Assembly (NCBI GenBank): GCA_007844125.1
Contig: CM017572.1
Location: 45,769,027-45,833,026 of the forward strand
Length of the DNA stretch: 64,000 nt
Source of the DNA: Sinonovacula constricta
Lineage: Eukaryota; Mollusca; Bivalvia; Cardiida; Solecurtidae
Reading direction: 5' to 3'
The notes under the pieces were generated by a model. The model made no database searches and had not been told where the DNA came from. It was given only the letters and a program-made list of their open reading frames with translations. Both the position numbers and the translations under genes were made by a program. Numbering within the stretch: position 1 is the first letter of the stretch; every line of letters begins with the position of its first letter. This document shows, in pieces, positions 1 through 11,079 of the stretch.

Positions 1-310
1 CACGGCGATCTACTGAGAAAGATGGCATTGGCATTTACACATTACTGTGTAAAGAGTCAGTTGTTTTTCTATTGTCATAAAATACTCCAAGGTGATGCAT
101 CCTACAATTCTGTAAAGATAGACCGTTAAACAAATCGACACAGTTCGAACACAGCAAATAACATACATAATAAGACAAAATGATTGCCTAATACAGTTCT
201 GTTCCGTTATAAATAGTCGAGACATAATGCCAGATTAAGTAATGCTAGAATACAAATAAAGGCTTCAAAGAAGAAATGTGTGTGTGTTTTCTTTTAAATA
301 TTTGGACTCA
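1..310. other. No recognisable feature
   Basis: AT-rich sequence before the first repeat copy. I see no domain, RNA gene or repeat that recurs elsewhere in the window. The open frames here are short and have no recognisable motif. Confidence 0.5.
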
Positions 311-1082
311 TGACTTTCACTGTTGGATTTCTTGTCTCTTCATCTCTCCAGTCGTGCCCTATATAGGTGGGACAACTTGATCAGTCTCCATACCCTTAAC
401 GTGAGATTGCACAGTAGGTATAACATCGGGATTTTTTGTACCTTTATCATATATAATATGTCAACTGCGGATAAATCATCGGCGTTTATTATATGTTTTT
501 TAAAACGTATTAATTCTAAACAATACTACGTTTTATTTTGTTGATTTTCTAAAATTCTATTGTTTCTTCCGTTTTGTTTACATTTCACTTTTGACACTTT
601 TGGCATATGACGTCATGGCATTCATGACGTCATTATATGGTTCTTATAATATGTCAGCGCTTGTACTGCTTTATTTTATTTTAAACTACTCTCTCATTTG
701 GAATTTTTTGGTTGCCGAGGCTTTTATCTACTGTAAATACTGTACATATGTTCATTATATCTGTTTTAACTCCCGAAACAGGTGTTTACTGTTAGTTGTG
801 TCACTTTGACGGGATATTTTTATTTACACTTTTTGTTTGATAGAAAAACCTTCAGGAAGTGCGAGGTTGGAGCGCTCCATAAACCAGGTTTAAGCACCCC
901 AGTTGGCCCTTTTGCCGACTGACCGTTCCAAGGCGGTAACTGATGGTTTTTCTTTTTGTGTGTTATGTCTCGTCTCAGTGTTTTTTTGTCACATTTACAT
1001 TTAACTTGTTGGCCTTTGTCTACAGGTAGATAAAAATTTAAATATCTGTGAAAATTTTGATAGGACCTTTACTTATTTACCT
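311..1082 (+). repeat. Family A dispersed repeat, copy A1 (probable Penelope-like element tail)
   Basis: This block matches 26158-27092 and 50902-51765 over most of its length, and 39197-39645 in reverse. Landmarks in order are GTCGTGCCCTATATAGGTG near 350, AACTGCGGATAAATC near 466, GTTGCCGAGGCTTTTATCTA near 710, the structured core at 851-945 and the terminal GATAGGACCTTT near 1059. The core holds the palindrome GGAGCGCTCC, the near-palindrome AAACCAGGTTT and a hairpin CAGTTGGC/GCCGACTG. An open frame of 73 codons at 323-544 is similar to one in the copy at 50939-51169, but I recognise no protein domain in it. At 26 kb the same repeat follows a Penelope-like RT remnant, which is why I read family A as the tail of such an element. 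The function is inferred; the repetition is seen directly. Confidence 0.8.
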
Positions 1083-1140
1083 TTTCACATTTCAAGTCAT
1101 TCCTTAAAATTGTCATGCCACAGACATGGTGTGTCATTTA

Positions 1141-1382
1141 AGACTTTTGCGAGATTGGAGCGCTCAACAAATCAGATTTAAACAGCCGATCCTTCGGTCC
1201 TTTTGCCGACTGACCATTCCAAGGCGGTAACTGCTGGTTTCATTTCTTTTTGTGTGCTATGTCTCGTCTCTGTGTTTTTGTCACTTTTACATTTATCTTG
1301 TTTGCATTTGTCTAGAAGTAGTTTAGATTGATATATATCTGTTAATTGATAATTATAGATCCTTTGTTTATTTACCTATTTG
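1141..1382 (+). repeat. Family A-related repeat, 5'-truncated copy in tandem with A1
   Basis: About 60 bp after A1, a second core begins (GCGAGATTGGAGCGCTCAAC) and runs through GCCGACTGACCATTCCAAGG and the TGTGCTATGTCTCGTCTCTG segment to a tail ATAGATCCTTTGTTTATTTACC. It lacks the 500-bp 5' part seen in A1 and is more diverged. The left half of its main hairpin is changed (CCGATCCTTCGGTCC), which makes a different small inverted repeat. It may be a tandem partial copy or an independent insertion. Confidence 0.7.
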
Positions 1383-1599
1383 AACGTACAAATCAGTAAA
1401 TTTAAGGTAAAGATGGAATTGATAACTGGAAACGAAAGTACAGCATGCGAGGGACTGATGAGTATTCTTAAATCTGAATCTAGCATATGGTTCAACAATT
1501 AATTATAGACTTATATGAATTCTTAGAAAAGATGATCTGATGCTATTTTACTCTCTTCAATTAATTAACTTTAACAGAAAAACTGCTTTAAAAGTATTT

Positions 1600-2222
1600 T
1601 ACATCACACATAAGATCTTAAGTCAGGCCAGTTCATGTTATTTATGTTTTCATTTAATTCACCCTGTAAGGATTGTTACGTGTATTTCCTTTGATGGACA
1701 TTGTACTTTGGTTCCTCAATTCCATCTTCGCATGAACAGGATGCTACAACCATTTACTCTTCTCTGGTCATTTTTTTCTTGATTCGAAAAGTTAATTTAC
1801 TATTACCGTTTTCTGTAGGTTTTCTAATCGAAATAATACCTATCTGTCTTCTAAACACTATGTGGACATTATTTTTCAATGACATCACTGTTTTCTTCTT
1901 AACTTGTCAAACAAAACGTAAGCGCTTGGACACTTTTTCAAGTGGATCAGTTTTTTTATCATTGCTTGCAATCGAGAAACCCACCAGGAAGTGCGAGGTT
2001 AGAGCTCTGTAAAACCAGTTTAAGCACCCCAGTCTGTCGCTATTGCCGACTGACCGTTCCAAGGTGGCAACTGTCGGGTTTGCTCTTATTGTTAAATGAT
2101 TCGTCACAGATTTGTTCTCACATTTACATTTGGCGTGAATGTGGATACCTTGATCCTTTGTCTTTTCCTTTTTTGTATATATTGCAATGCTTAAAGGACT
2201 TTGTCTTATATATTCTTATTGT
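1600..2222 (+). repeat. Family B dispersed repeat, copy B1 (long form)
   Basis: The core at 1981-2080 (GTGCGAGGTTAGAGCTCTGT to CAAGGTGGCAACTGTCGGG) is followed by the B-type tail, with TGGATACCTTGATCC, ATATTGCAATGC and GGACTTTGTCTTATATATTC. The 5' body contains GATGGACATTGTACTTTGG and GAACAGGATGCTACAACCAT, which recur on the other strand at about 18225-18320, so the long form of B is at least 600 bp. No coding potential is convincing. This is a non-autonomous element or the tail of an unseen one. Confidence 0.75.
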
Positions 2223-3770
2223 TAAAAATAAGGCATTCGCGATGAAATCATTTGTTGCCATTTTTTTGTAAAGAATATGTATTTAATAATTTAATAGCGG
2301 ATAAATAAGTAATAAATAATCTAGAACAATAAATATTGTAATTGTATTAACAAATATTGTAAAGTATTTGTTGTTTTTAAAAGCTAACCAATAAACATCT
2401 ATCAAATGAGCAAAACGTTTTATTTAAAGCAAGATAGTACAAATTGTTCTAATTAATGCCTGTTAGAATGTCTGCATTGATTGATCACTTATGTACCTAT
2501 GTGTATACATCGCAGATGTTAAAATATTAAAACGAATAATATTTTATAGCACATTCAAATGCAATTTGTGTTTTAATTAACAATTATTACAAAATGCAAC
2601 ATGTCAGGTCTCTAATATAAAGCCAATAATCAAGACCAAATTATTTGAATAATTAAATATGAATTTTACAAGTGAAATGGCTGCTTTTTAAACTGACATT
2701 TGAGAGTGTGATTTTTGCAGGAATTACTTTGGCGGTTCTACAACGCATCACCGTTGCTAAAAGTGGAAAATTGCCATAATAGCGAAACGATAAATGTAGC
2801 TTTTTTTTAAGTTATATAATAGTTATAGCGATTACTTTCACTTTAAACAGACAAGTTAACTACATATGTATATTTATATTTGCAGACATTCGTTTGGAAA
2901 TGATAACGCAATGTTATAACTTATCGAAATTGGCTAAAAATGTTATCAACTATGACTTTTAACAGAAATGTTTACGCGTAAAAAACAACACTACAAATGT
3001 AGATGTTTACTTTACATGAAATGTATACAAAAGTGTTTGTCACAGAAAAGTGCCCTCCAGTCAATCATATTATTTTAAGACTTGATATATATTTTTATTT
3101 GTATTAAACGAAACATAGATTAAACGGTCTTTTAAGAAATGCAAGCGTTGAACAAAGCAAATCACTAGAAATTGAAAAACGACTATGTAACAGAGTGGTA
3201 TTTTAGCATTTTTTATTACTTTCGCTTTCAACTTAGTGCAGTCTGTTTATTTGGCCTTTTTATACCACGTGATTCCATTCTGAACCATGCCGGTCAGTCT
3301 GCCGCCAGTCGTCAACCTGTAAGGATCGTTTCTCATGTTTTGCTTTAGGTTTGCTTGAATTGGTGTTTGAGTTGTTGAATTGTATTGACGCAGCGGTTGG
3401 ATTATCCGTCTTCTTTTAGCACTCGTATTTTATATTGTTTGGCATTAGAAAAAATTAATAGACGGTAACGACTGACTACGGAGACGACAAACTTTAAATT
3501 ACTAACAGTTGTTGCACACTAATAGAATTGCATATTTATTTACAGAACTGCTTTCTTTACAGCAATTTCACAAAGAGCGTGAGATAGTGAGTCATAGGAC
3601 CGTTAGTCCTTGTAAGTATAATGAATGTTGTGCTGTAGTTTTCTAATTGTATTTACTCTTAAAACTCATTTTAGATAAACATTATTTAGGAAGTTGGTTA
3701 TTGTAAATAGTTATTAGACTGTTAGTAGGAATGATATTTTATTTTGGTATAACAATTACTTAAAAGTTAA
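2223..3770. other. Unassigned AT-rich sequence
   Basis: No coding domain, RNA gene or copy of another repeat in this window is visible. A slightly GC-richer patch near 3270-3330 has no recognised identity. Confidence 0.4.
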
Positions 3771-3772
3771 CA

Positions 3773-3800
3773 GCCCGCTTAGCTCAGTCAGGTCGGGTTG
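3773..3800 (+). repeat. tRNA-like head fragment (possible SINE remnant)
   Basis: GCCCGCTTAGCTCAGTCAGG resembles the 5' end of a tRNA, including the internal A box (TAGCTCAGTNGG). The anticodon arm and a B box do not follow, so it cannot be a functional tRNA. It is most likely the truncated head of a tRNA-derived SINE. The match is short, so chance is possible. Confidence 0.4.
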
Positions 3801-4485
3801 TAATAATTATATGTAATTAATTTATAGTCATGTTATTATCAATTGTTGGCATTGTTATATGGTTTAAAATAATAAGTGATGCTTAAATCTCGTTATTAAT
3901 TATTATAATATGTTTGTTAAGGACGTACATGTGGTAGGTATATTTACAAGAAACGTGTAAAGACTACTGGTGTTGGATCTTCACTCATCCCCACACACAA
4001 CCAAAGTTAAAAAACGGAGCCCCCAGTGATATCCAGGTAGACACACCAATTGGAATGAATGTGTGTGTAGCAAGTGCAGTGGGGTAAAACAAGCAGAACA
4101 CGATGAAAGGTTGACGATTTTCGTCGCGGCGGGGACCACGTTATCGAGCGTAATGTAGGTTTGTGTTTGGTGTCAACACGAGTGTCCTCTAGTAAATGAA
4201 TTGTGACCGCCTTAAATCTCAACATTTCAGCGATGGATTCCGTGGACTGACTCTTTTTCTTTAAGCGTGCAGAGACTATTTTTTCTTTATTTTCTGGTGT
4301 GGAAAGACTTAGAATACAAAACAATTTCTATTATTATTTTGTATAATTTTATCATGTTTTTTTTTCATTGTTTGTTCTTCTTATGTTATCACTGAATTTG
4401 TTAAATGTAGTGAGAGCGCTTTATGGTACAGATCGAGATTAATAATAACCATACAAAATGTAAATCACATTTAATTTCACTTTCC
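3801..4485. other. Unassigned sequence upstream of the gypsy remnant
   Basis: There is an antisense open frame of 105 codons at 4007-4324 with no recognisable domain. Because gag-like sequence starts just downstream, part of this stretch could be leader or LTR of the same element. I found no matching second LTR. Confidence 0.3.
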
Positions 4486-4985
4486 AAACGCGCCCCAGAT
4501 CCCCAAGATTTCAACCTTCTTCGGAGAAAAGAGTAAGGGAGAAGTTTCATTTAATACATGGAAATATGAGATAAGGTGCCTCATTAGTGAGAAAATATAC
4601 ACTCCAGACAATTTTGTTAGGAGTTAGAAGGTCATGCAAAGGCGAAGCCGCAAATATTCTTAGAAGAATGGGTATCAACTGTACACTTACTGATATAATG
4701 GATAAATTTGAGAGCACGTTTGGTCAGGTGCAGAAAAATTGAAAAGATACTACGCTTGCAAACAAGAGCGTTATGAACAAGTTGTTTCATAAGCTGCCCG
4801 AATTGAGGAAATATTTTCCCAAGCGTGGGAAATATTGAAAAAGTTCTACGCTTGCAAATAGAGCTTAATGAACAAGTTGTTTCATAAACTGCCTGAATTG
4901 AGAAAATTATAAAGCATTGATATAGGTGCATTTCCCTCATTAAAATCTGCTGACCAATTGCTCCAAAATCTCGAACAATGACCTA
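4486..4985 (+). pseudogene. Ty3/gypsy gag remnant with in-frame duplication
   Basis: Plus-strand translation gives a gag-like start (IPKISTFFGEKSKGEV, then TWKYEIRCL) and, from 4627, a segment reading GEAANILRRMGINCTLTDIM followed by DKFESTFGQV. This fits the capsid region of Ty3/gypsy Gag, where a conserved Leu/Ile-rich stretch precedes a DKF/DxxYG motif. After about 4740 the frame is broken by stops. A segment beginning YACKQERYEQVVS is duplicated: TACGCTTGCA recurs at 4751 and 4847, a 96-bp (32-codon) period. In an intact element, Gag forms the particle that packages the element's RNA. This copy is dead. Assignment to gypsy is supported by integrase pieces immediately downstream. Confidence 0.6.
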
Positions 4986-5032
4986 GTTGTGAGGCAGCTT
5001 GTTTATACCTAAAGTATATAGAGAGGTACTAA

Positions 5033-5110
5033 CTGGTTCTGCATGATGAGTTAGGTCATTCTGGGAAAGATAGAACAACTTCCCTGGTTCGGGCCGCTTT
5101 TACAGGCCCG
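5033..5110 (+). pseudogene. Integrase N-terminal zinc-finger (H2C2) fragment
   Basis: The plus strand encodes LVLHDELGHSGKDRTTSLVR followed by AAFTGPLVL and a stop. This is the H...H half of the retroviral-type integrase zinc finger (LHDELGHxGxxRT) found at the N-terminus of Ty3/gypsy integrases. The Cys pair and the catalytic core do not follow on this strand. Instead, a catalytic core lies just downstream on the opposite strand, so the element has been rearranged between about 5110 and 5180. Confidence 0.65.
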
Positions 5111-5180
5111 CTTGTACTGTAGATGATGCAAGACCGACAGCGATCTTTGCTGCTTCTTGTCGTAATTATGCTTGTAAATG

Positions 5181-5717
5181 TTAGTTAGAAATATCTTGCA
5201 CAGTCTGAATACGGTGTTTTAATTCTTTGACGTAATCGTTTGTAATTTTGCCATCAAATAACTGGAATTTTATATTAATTGGTAAAACTGCCTTTCTGCT
5301 GAACATTAATTCAAAGGGGGAGAATTTTGTAAACTTGTGTTTTGTTGGATTATATACACAACATAATGCCGATATGTGGTCTTTCCAATTTGCTTTCTTT
5401 AAGTCTTCTAATGTAGACAACATAGACAACAGTGTCCTGTTGTACTTCTCAGAACTGTCATTACATTGTGCGTGGTATATGGAGGTTTGACATTTGTTAT
5501 TGTTAATATTTAACATTTGGCATAGTTCTTTTCTGACGGCTGATTCGAAATTAGTGCCCTGATCTAGAAACAGCTTGGTGGCTATACCGTATGGGTAATG
5601 AAATCGTTTAACAATACATCTGCAGTTGTTTTTGCGGTTTGTTTGTTGGGACAGCAACAGAAAACGTTGTAAAATGATTTGTAATAACCAGTATGTTTTG
5701 TATCCTACATGCGTCAT
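5181..5717 (-). pseudogene. Ty3/gypsy integrase catalytic core remnant
   Basis: This open frame of 178 codons reads into an rve-type integrase core. LFLDQGTNFES (about residues 49-59) supplies the second catalytic Asp at residue 52. SSEKYNRTLLSML (about 88-100) supplies the catalytic Glu at residue 90. HKFTKFSPFELMFSRKAVLP (about 127-146) is the conserved segment that follows. The N-terminal part with the first catalytic Asp is degraded. In an active element this domain joins cDNA ends to chromosomal DNA. It stands in the opposite orientation to the gag and H2C2 pieces at 4486-5110, and no reverse-transcriptase segment lies between them. It is a decayed, inverted fragment rather than a gene. 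Confidence 0.8.
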
Positions 5718-6760
5718 CTTTCAAGAAGTCTGTACAGGCTTATTCACGTGGATATCTAGATATTATATTTGAAAAATGGGGATCTAATGTTTGTACAGGA
5801 TTTGTTCCTCAGACACATTTTGCAACCATAAAAAAATGGAATAACCGTTATATGTTTTCTATGTTCTGATTTTTTCGAAGTGTTCTTTAATTGCATTTTT
5901 GCATTTTGTCTGATCGAGGGGTAAATTGTTTAAATGATTAAATAAGCAAATCCGTCAAAAGACTTAAGTATTGTTTGTAGTGCATTTTTACACTTACATA
6001 TAAAACCATAGCCAATAAAAATACATTAAATATGTAATGGGTAGATTAAATGGAAAACACGGAGAATCATGTGATAAAACAAGCTTGCAAACAATGGTTA
6101 TCAGAGGTTTATTGTATTAAAGGTCATCTTGGTATTCTTTCGTTAAACTGGATATTTAACAATAAAAAAGTTCTTTTTCTGTACTCAAAATGCATTCTCA
6201 ATTCGCAATTTAATCAATGCAGGTACCAACATGATGTTGGCTTTAAGAAAAGCAGAGAAATAGTCTGCATAGCTGGGGACATTCCTGAAACCATGTCGTT
6301 GCACTGCTTCCTTTCAGCCCTAAGGTATCTTATTAATATTGTCTCCTTGGTTCTTGTCAATGTCGCATGTTTAAATCTGAAATGTCACTGCCAATGCTTA
6401 AAAGAAATTACATTTTTGTTCCGCAACTCCTGTCTAATTAATATAAAAAATATGTGATATTACATTCACTGCCACGTAATTTATGCTACAAAATAAACAA
6501 AATGATACAGGACATATTTAGGCAAAATTGAATGATTTTATATTTAACGCAGTACAGCAAAGCTTTCAAACAAAGTGAAAACTATCTCCAAATAGGAATC
6601 GAAAATTTAATTAAAATAAAAGAAAATACAACCAGTGAGAAGAAGATGCCTGAGACTTTTACAAGGTAAACGTTTCAATACATGTAGTACGGATGAGGGA
6701 TGGGTTCAACATTGCTGTTGAATTCTAAAAATGAAGATGCTACTGTAGGTTTATCTCTTG
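5718..6760. other. Unassigned AT-rich sequence
   Basis: No recognisable gene or repeat. An open frame of 135 codons at 6050-6457 (+) has low complexity and no motif that I recognise. Confidence 0.35.
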
Positions 6761-7294
6761 CGATGCCAAAGCAGTTCTGTATATGCATCGCCTGTTAATC
6801 AATGCGATGCAGCCGCAGTTCTGTATTTGTATCGCCTGTTTATCATCGCGCGCAGCCGTAGTTCTGTATAGGTATTGCCTGTTAATCAACGCGCTGCAGC
6901 CGTAGTTCTATATATGCATCGCCTGTTAATCAATGCAATGCAGCCGTAGTTCAGTATTTGTATCGCCTGTTTATCAACGCGCTGCAGCCGTAGTTCTGTA
7001 TTTGTATCGCCTGTTAATCAATGCGATGCCAACGTAGTCCTGTATTTGTATCGCCTGTTAATCAATTCGATGCAGCCGTAGTTCTGTATATGTATCGCCT
7101 GTTAATCAATGCGATGCCGAAGCAGTTCTGTATTTGTATCGCTTGTTTATCAATGCGCTGCAGCCGTAGTTCTGTATAGGTATATCCTGTTTATCAACGC
7201 AATGCAGCCGTAGTTCTGTATTTGTATCGCCTGTTAATCAACGCGCTCCCGACATAGGTCTGTTTACGCATTGCATGTTTATTAACGCGCTGCA
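6761..7294 (+). repeat. 44-bp minisatellite, about 12 units
   Basis: The unit is 44 bp. It begins GCCGTAGTTCTGTATTTGTA, continues with TCGCCTGTTAATCAATGCGA and ends TGCA. About twelve units run head to tail, diverging by a few substitutions. Variable sites alternate in a patterned way: TATATG, TATTTG or TATAGG; GTTAATC or GTTTATC; ATGCGATG or ACGCGCTG. The last unit is the most diverged (GACATAGGTCTGTTTACGCA). There are no spacers, so this is an ordinary tandem array, not CRISPR-like. Confidence 0.9.
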
Positions 7295-8039
7295 GGTCTG
7301 ATTATGCAGTGAATTTATACTTAAAATGTACACATGTAAAACAGTTGTCAGGACATTAACTTGCTTTGCAACTTCAGACCTGCCGGGTCGTTATAAGGGC
7401 AATCCGCATGAAAGCTAAAACTTACCGGTGTGTCTCACTTATCAATTCCGGAAATCATATTTATTTATTTATTTGGGTTTTACGGCACACCGACACTTAG
7501 TAGATCATACAGCGCCGAATACAAAGAAGTTTCATGTGAATAGAGAATAATCAGCTAAAATATGCACTATGTCAGCAAAATATAGCAAAATATAAAAAAT
7601 CTATAAGGTTTAAATAATGTGAACCATAATTGAAAATAGGTTAAAATATTAAACGGTCTAAAGTGTATAACGGTTGCTAAATAAACAGTTTAAAAACTTT
7701 CAAACTTATTAAGAATATTAATCTTGTTCAAGAAGCAAAGAAGTTTAGAATCTGATACTGTGCTAAACAGTTCGTACATGTTATTGACATTAAAATACTT
7801 CGACCGAAAACTGCTATCAAATATGGTTGACTGTCAGTGATTCCTGGCAAGGAACACAAACAGGTTGAACTTCTCTATATAAAGATATGAATGAGAGAAA
7901 ATCTAGTATGTCCAATGCGACAGCGGGTAAGAGTCTTCCCGTCGACTTTCTCTGCAGGCAGAGACATTGGCACCGTCTTTAGATTTAACTACGTGTAATT
8001 TGTTACAAACAATACTGTCCTAACTTGTTTGCCACTTGG

Positions 8040-8267
8040 TTAAAATATGTCGGTTAATAAGTGATTTAAAATCAGTGTGTGGTGATGCAAAGATCTGAGG
8101 GCTGAGGCAGATTTTGCACTCTTGTCTGCATCCTCGTTTCCTTGGATGCCTACATGACTAGGAAGCCAACAGAAGGAGATTTCGTTAGCATCATATAAAC
8201 TTTGAAATTTGACAAGAAAATTGCGAACATGTGGATTTGAATAATTCAGTGAATTTACGCTCTGCAA
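8040..8267 (-). pseudogene. RNase H domain remnant of LINE copy 2
   Basis: The 75-codon open frame contains SFCWLPSHVGIQGNEDADKS, the C-terminal part of an RNase H fold with its His and Asp residues. The same segment in the longer copy is at about residues 585-604 of the frame at 54543-56801. In the element, RNase H would remove the RNA template during target-primed reverse transcription. Deletions upstream and downstream destroy the frame. Confidence 0.8.
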
Positions 8268-8427
8268 TACAGATAATGAGTCTTAAAAATAACATAGTTT
8301 CCAACGAAATGTTCTAAAATTCATAGATTTCAGCGGTGAAGATAGACGAGTTGTTAGGAAGTCTTTGTTTAATGCAGTGGCTATTACTTAGCCACAGCCA
8401 ACGTAAGTGTCCGTCTTTGAACCATCA

Positions 8428-8541
<114 letters not shown>

Positions 8542-8781
8542 ATGAAGGGGATCAGAATGCTTGTCATGGAGTTCAAGAAATTCAAATCGTAAAATCAAAG
8601 GGTCTGTGTTCGACTTTATATTTTTACAGAGTTCTCAATTCACATCAGGGGAACGGAGTTGCCATGGTGAATCTTCAATTGTTGGGTTTTCAGAAATGCT
8701 ATCGAGTTTATACCTTATGTGTTTATGCTATCTTTAAGCCTTAAACAAAGAGGTCTGATGGCTTTAGGTGATCGACCATAA

Positions 8782-10669
8782 AATAAATATTGAGCTTAAC
8801 ACCTGATGTAATCAAACTTATTCCAGAACAGAGATAAAACGTTTCAAATATATTCCAGAGTATTTAGAGTATCAATCTTATTCGGTTGTTTTTTAGCATT
8901 TATCTAACGGCACTTTTAACACGTAAAATGAAACATGGTGTCAATCATATAAAAGAGACATACCCATATATTTTTAACTAAATGTAGTTTTTACAACTAT
9001 AGGGCGTGTGATGAACAAAGCAAATGGAAAAAACAACGACGTTTAGCATGGATTGAATGCACACAAAGTGTCGGGGTCTTCAAAATATGACTATTAGCTT
9101 TTCATGCGTTCTAAAACCTTCTGTTATTCAAGAACCATCATGAATTGTTTCAAAATAATCTCTATTATAGACTCTTTCACCATTTTACCTTCTTATGTTT
9201 GTTTACTGTATATAGCGTTTGATATGCTATTTAGTGAAAATATGTACGACTTTACGTACAAGTTCATACTGCAACAGATTGTGAAGCTATTTAAATCCAG
9301 TTTAGCCCTGTAATGCGCTTCATGGCATGCTTCATGGATTTGACTATCTTTAGGTAAAAAGTCCTATTAACCAGAAGGTGGAATTATAGGCGCATCTTCA
9401 CATTGAGCATGTGATGATAAAAAAAACAAACTCACAAAATTACCACCAAACATTCGGTAATAACATTTCAAAAAGCACAAAGGCTTTGTGGCTTATTCAG
9501 TATTTAACTTTATTTTAATTTAATGCCTTAACGACGTAGATATCTGGTATGTACTCGTCGTTTTCCAGCAATTATTGTCAGGTTATTTTGCTAGATAAAC
9601 TACGTTTAGCCTGTAACAAGTCAATAACGTGGTACAACCATTTAACCCTAAAAAGATTTGTCAGTTTAAAGCTGAAACACGTATTTTTTTCTTTGGTCCA
9701 TTGAAGAGAGTGTTACGGACAATGCTGTATTATCAGTTGTTATTGTTTCATATAATGACAGAGTTGAAAACAAACGTGCAGAAACGGATAAGTATAAAAC
9801 ATTTAGAAATACTAATCAAGTATGAAAAAGGTCCTATGTACACTACTATGTATATTTAACTTTGAACTTGCCATAGTTAATTTAAAAAGCATGCAAATCA
9901 AACGCTAAAGTGACAATCAACCCTGAGACATTACACAGTAACAAAGCATACAGAAGAGAACGATCACGTTGAAAATAAATAAAAAGAAATATCTTATTCT
10001 AGGCAGAACATGTTAAGTAGCCACAAGCTGAGGCAGTCAAAATAAAAAAATACATACTTCTTCTCCAGTGAAATGGGTCAATAGCTAGCAATGCGTCCAC
10101 CGGCGAATTTCCGATTATAACAGACACCAAAAATCTGCTAAATTTGTTGCGAGGTCAAAAAATAGTGACGCACATTGTTTCGTAAATCTTATAGAGTATA
10201 TTTATGTAAAATGCAAAATGGAGGAACAGATTTTTCACACCATTTTTACATAGAAGTAATTAAAGCAACAGATCTTCCTTAATTGTAACATCCTCATTAT
10301 TACCATTTACTAACTGTAAACATAATTTTGGTACTGGAAATCACCAAAATTATTAAAAATTCCTGCAAACCTGACAAGCTTGGAAATATAAATCGCATAT
10401 GCTGTAGCCCGATGCATACATTCGTAAATGTAAGGATAATAGACGAAGTTGAACTCGCCTTTTTGCAATTTCTGATAGTTATATATGTGATACCACTGGA
10501 AATCGTGATCTCAATTGTGAGCTTCGGGATATCAAAAATTGGCGTAGTATAGGGTAAATTCTGGTGGAAAATATCAAATGGTTATTTTGATCTTCAAGAT
10601 ATCGTAACGTTAAATGTGCTGCTTCTTAAATATGTTTGCTTCTTGATTTAAATTCTTTTATTGATTTCG
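8782..10669. other. Unassigned AT-rich sequence
   Basis: No domain, RNA gene or internal repeat family is recognisable. Several open frames of 60-80 codons exist on the plus strand, none with a known motif. Confidence 0.4.
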
Positions 10670-10805
10670 TTTTCTTGAGAGAAGAGAGCTATACCTCTAC
10701 CATTTGTGACGACTTTGGTATGTCGCTGCCCGGGATCAAACCCGGGGCCTTGTATATCTAAAGCCGTCGCTCTATTGATTGCGTTACTATGTCCGGCCCT
10801 GTTAA
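10670..10805 (-). repeat. tRNA-derived SINE remnant
   Basis: Read on the minus strand, GGGCCGGACATAGTAACGCA starts a tRNA-like head. AGAGCGACGGCTTTAGAT resembles an anticodon arm, and CCCCGGGTTTGATCCCGGGC is a good T arm with an internal B box (GGTTTGATCCC). A non-tRNA tail follows (GTCGTCACAAATGGTAGAGG). The A box is damaged. Such heads supply an RNA polymerase III promoter to SINEs. I regard it as a decayed SINE rather than a tRNA gene because the acceptor stem does not close. Confidence 0.6.
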
Positions 10806-11079
10806 TATAGCTTTGGGTAGAATCCATAGTGTCAACATAAAGTCATGCTCCAGGCAGTTTATTTTCTCTTTAGAATGAACAGTTGGTTACCATCAGAATA
10901 ACAGTTACTTAACCAGTTAAAATATTAGATTTCAAGATATTGTGAAGCTTCTTAGAATCAATGAAGCAAAATAACAATGTATATAATATATGATAAGATC
11001 CATTGATATTGCAACTTGTATTAACATTTGAAGAGAAAGGTTTGTACGTGCCAGTAAAATAAAACGTGACAACACAACT

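Noticed and set aside
4007..4324. A 105-codon antisense frame next to the gypsy remnant
   Set aside because: No domain recognisable and no link to gag or pol order on either strand.
6761..7294. Regular repeats that might suggest a CRISPR array
   Set aside because: The 44-bp units are directly adjacent with no unique spacers, and the context is eukaryotic.
10670..10805. A functional tRNA gene
   Set aside because: The B box and T arm are good, but the A box is damaged and the acceptor stem does not close; a SINE remnant fits better.
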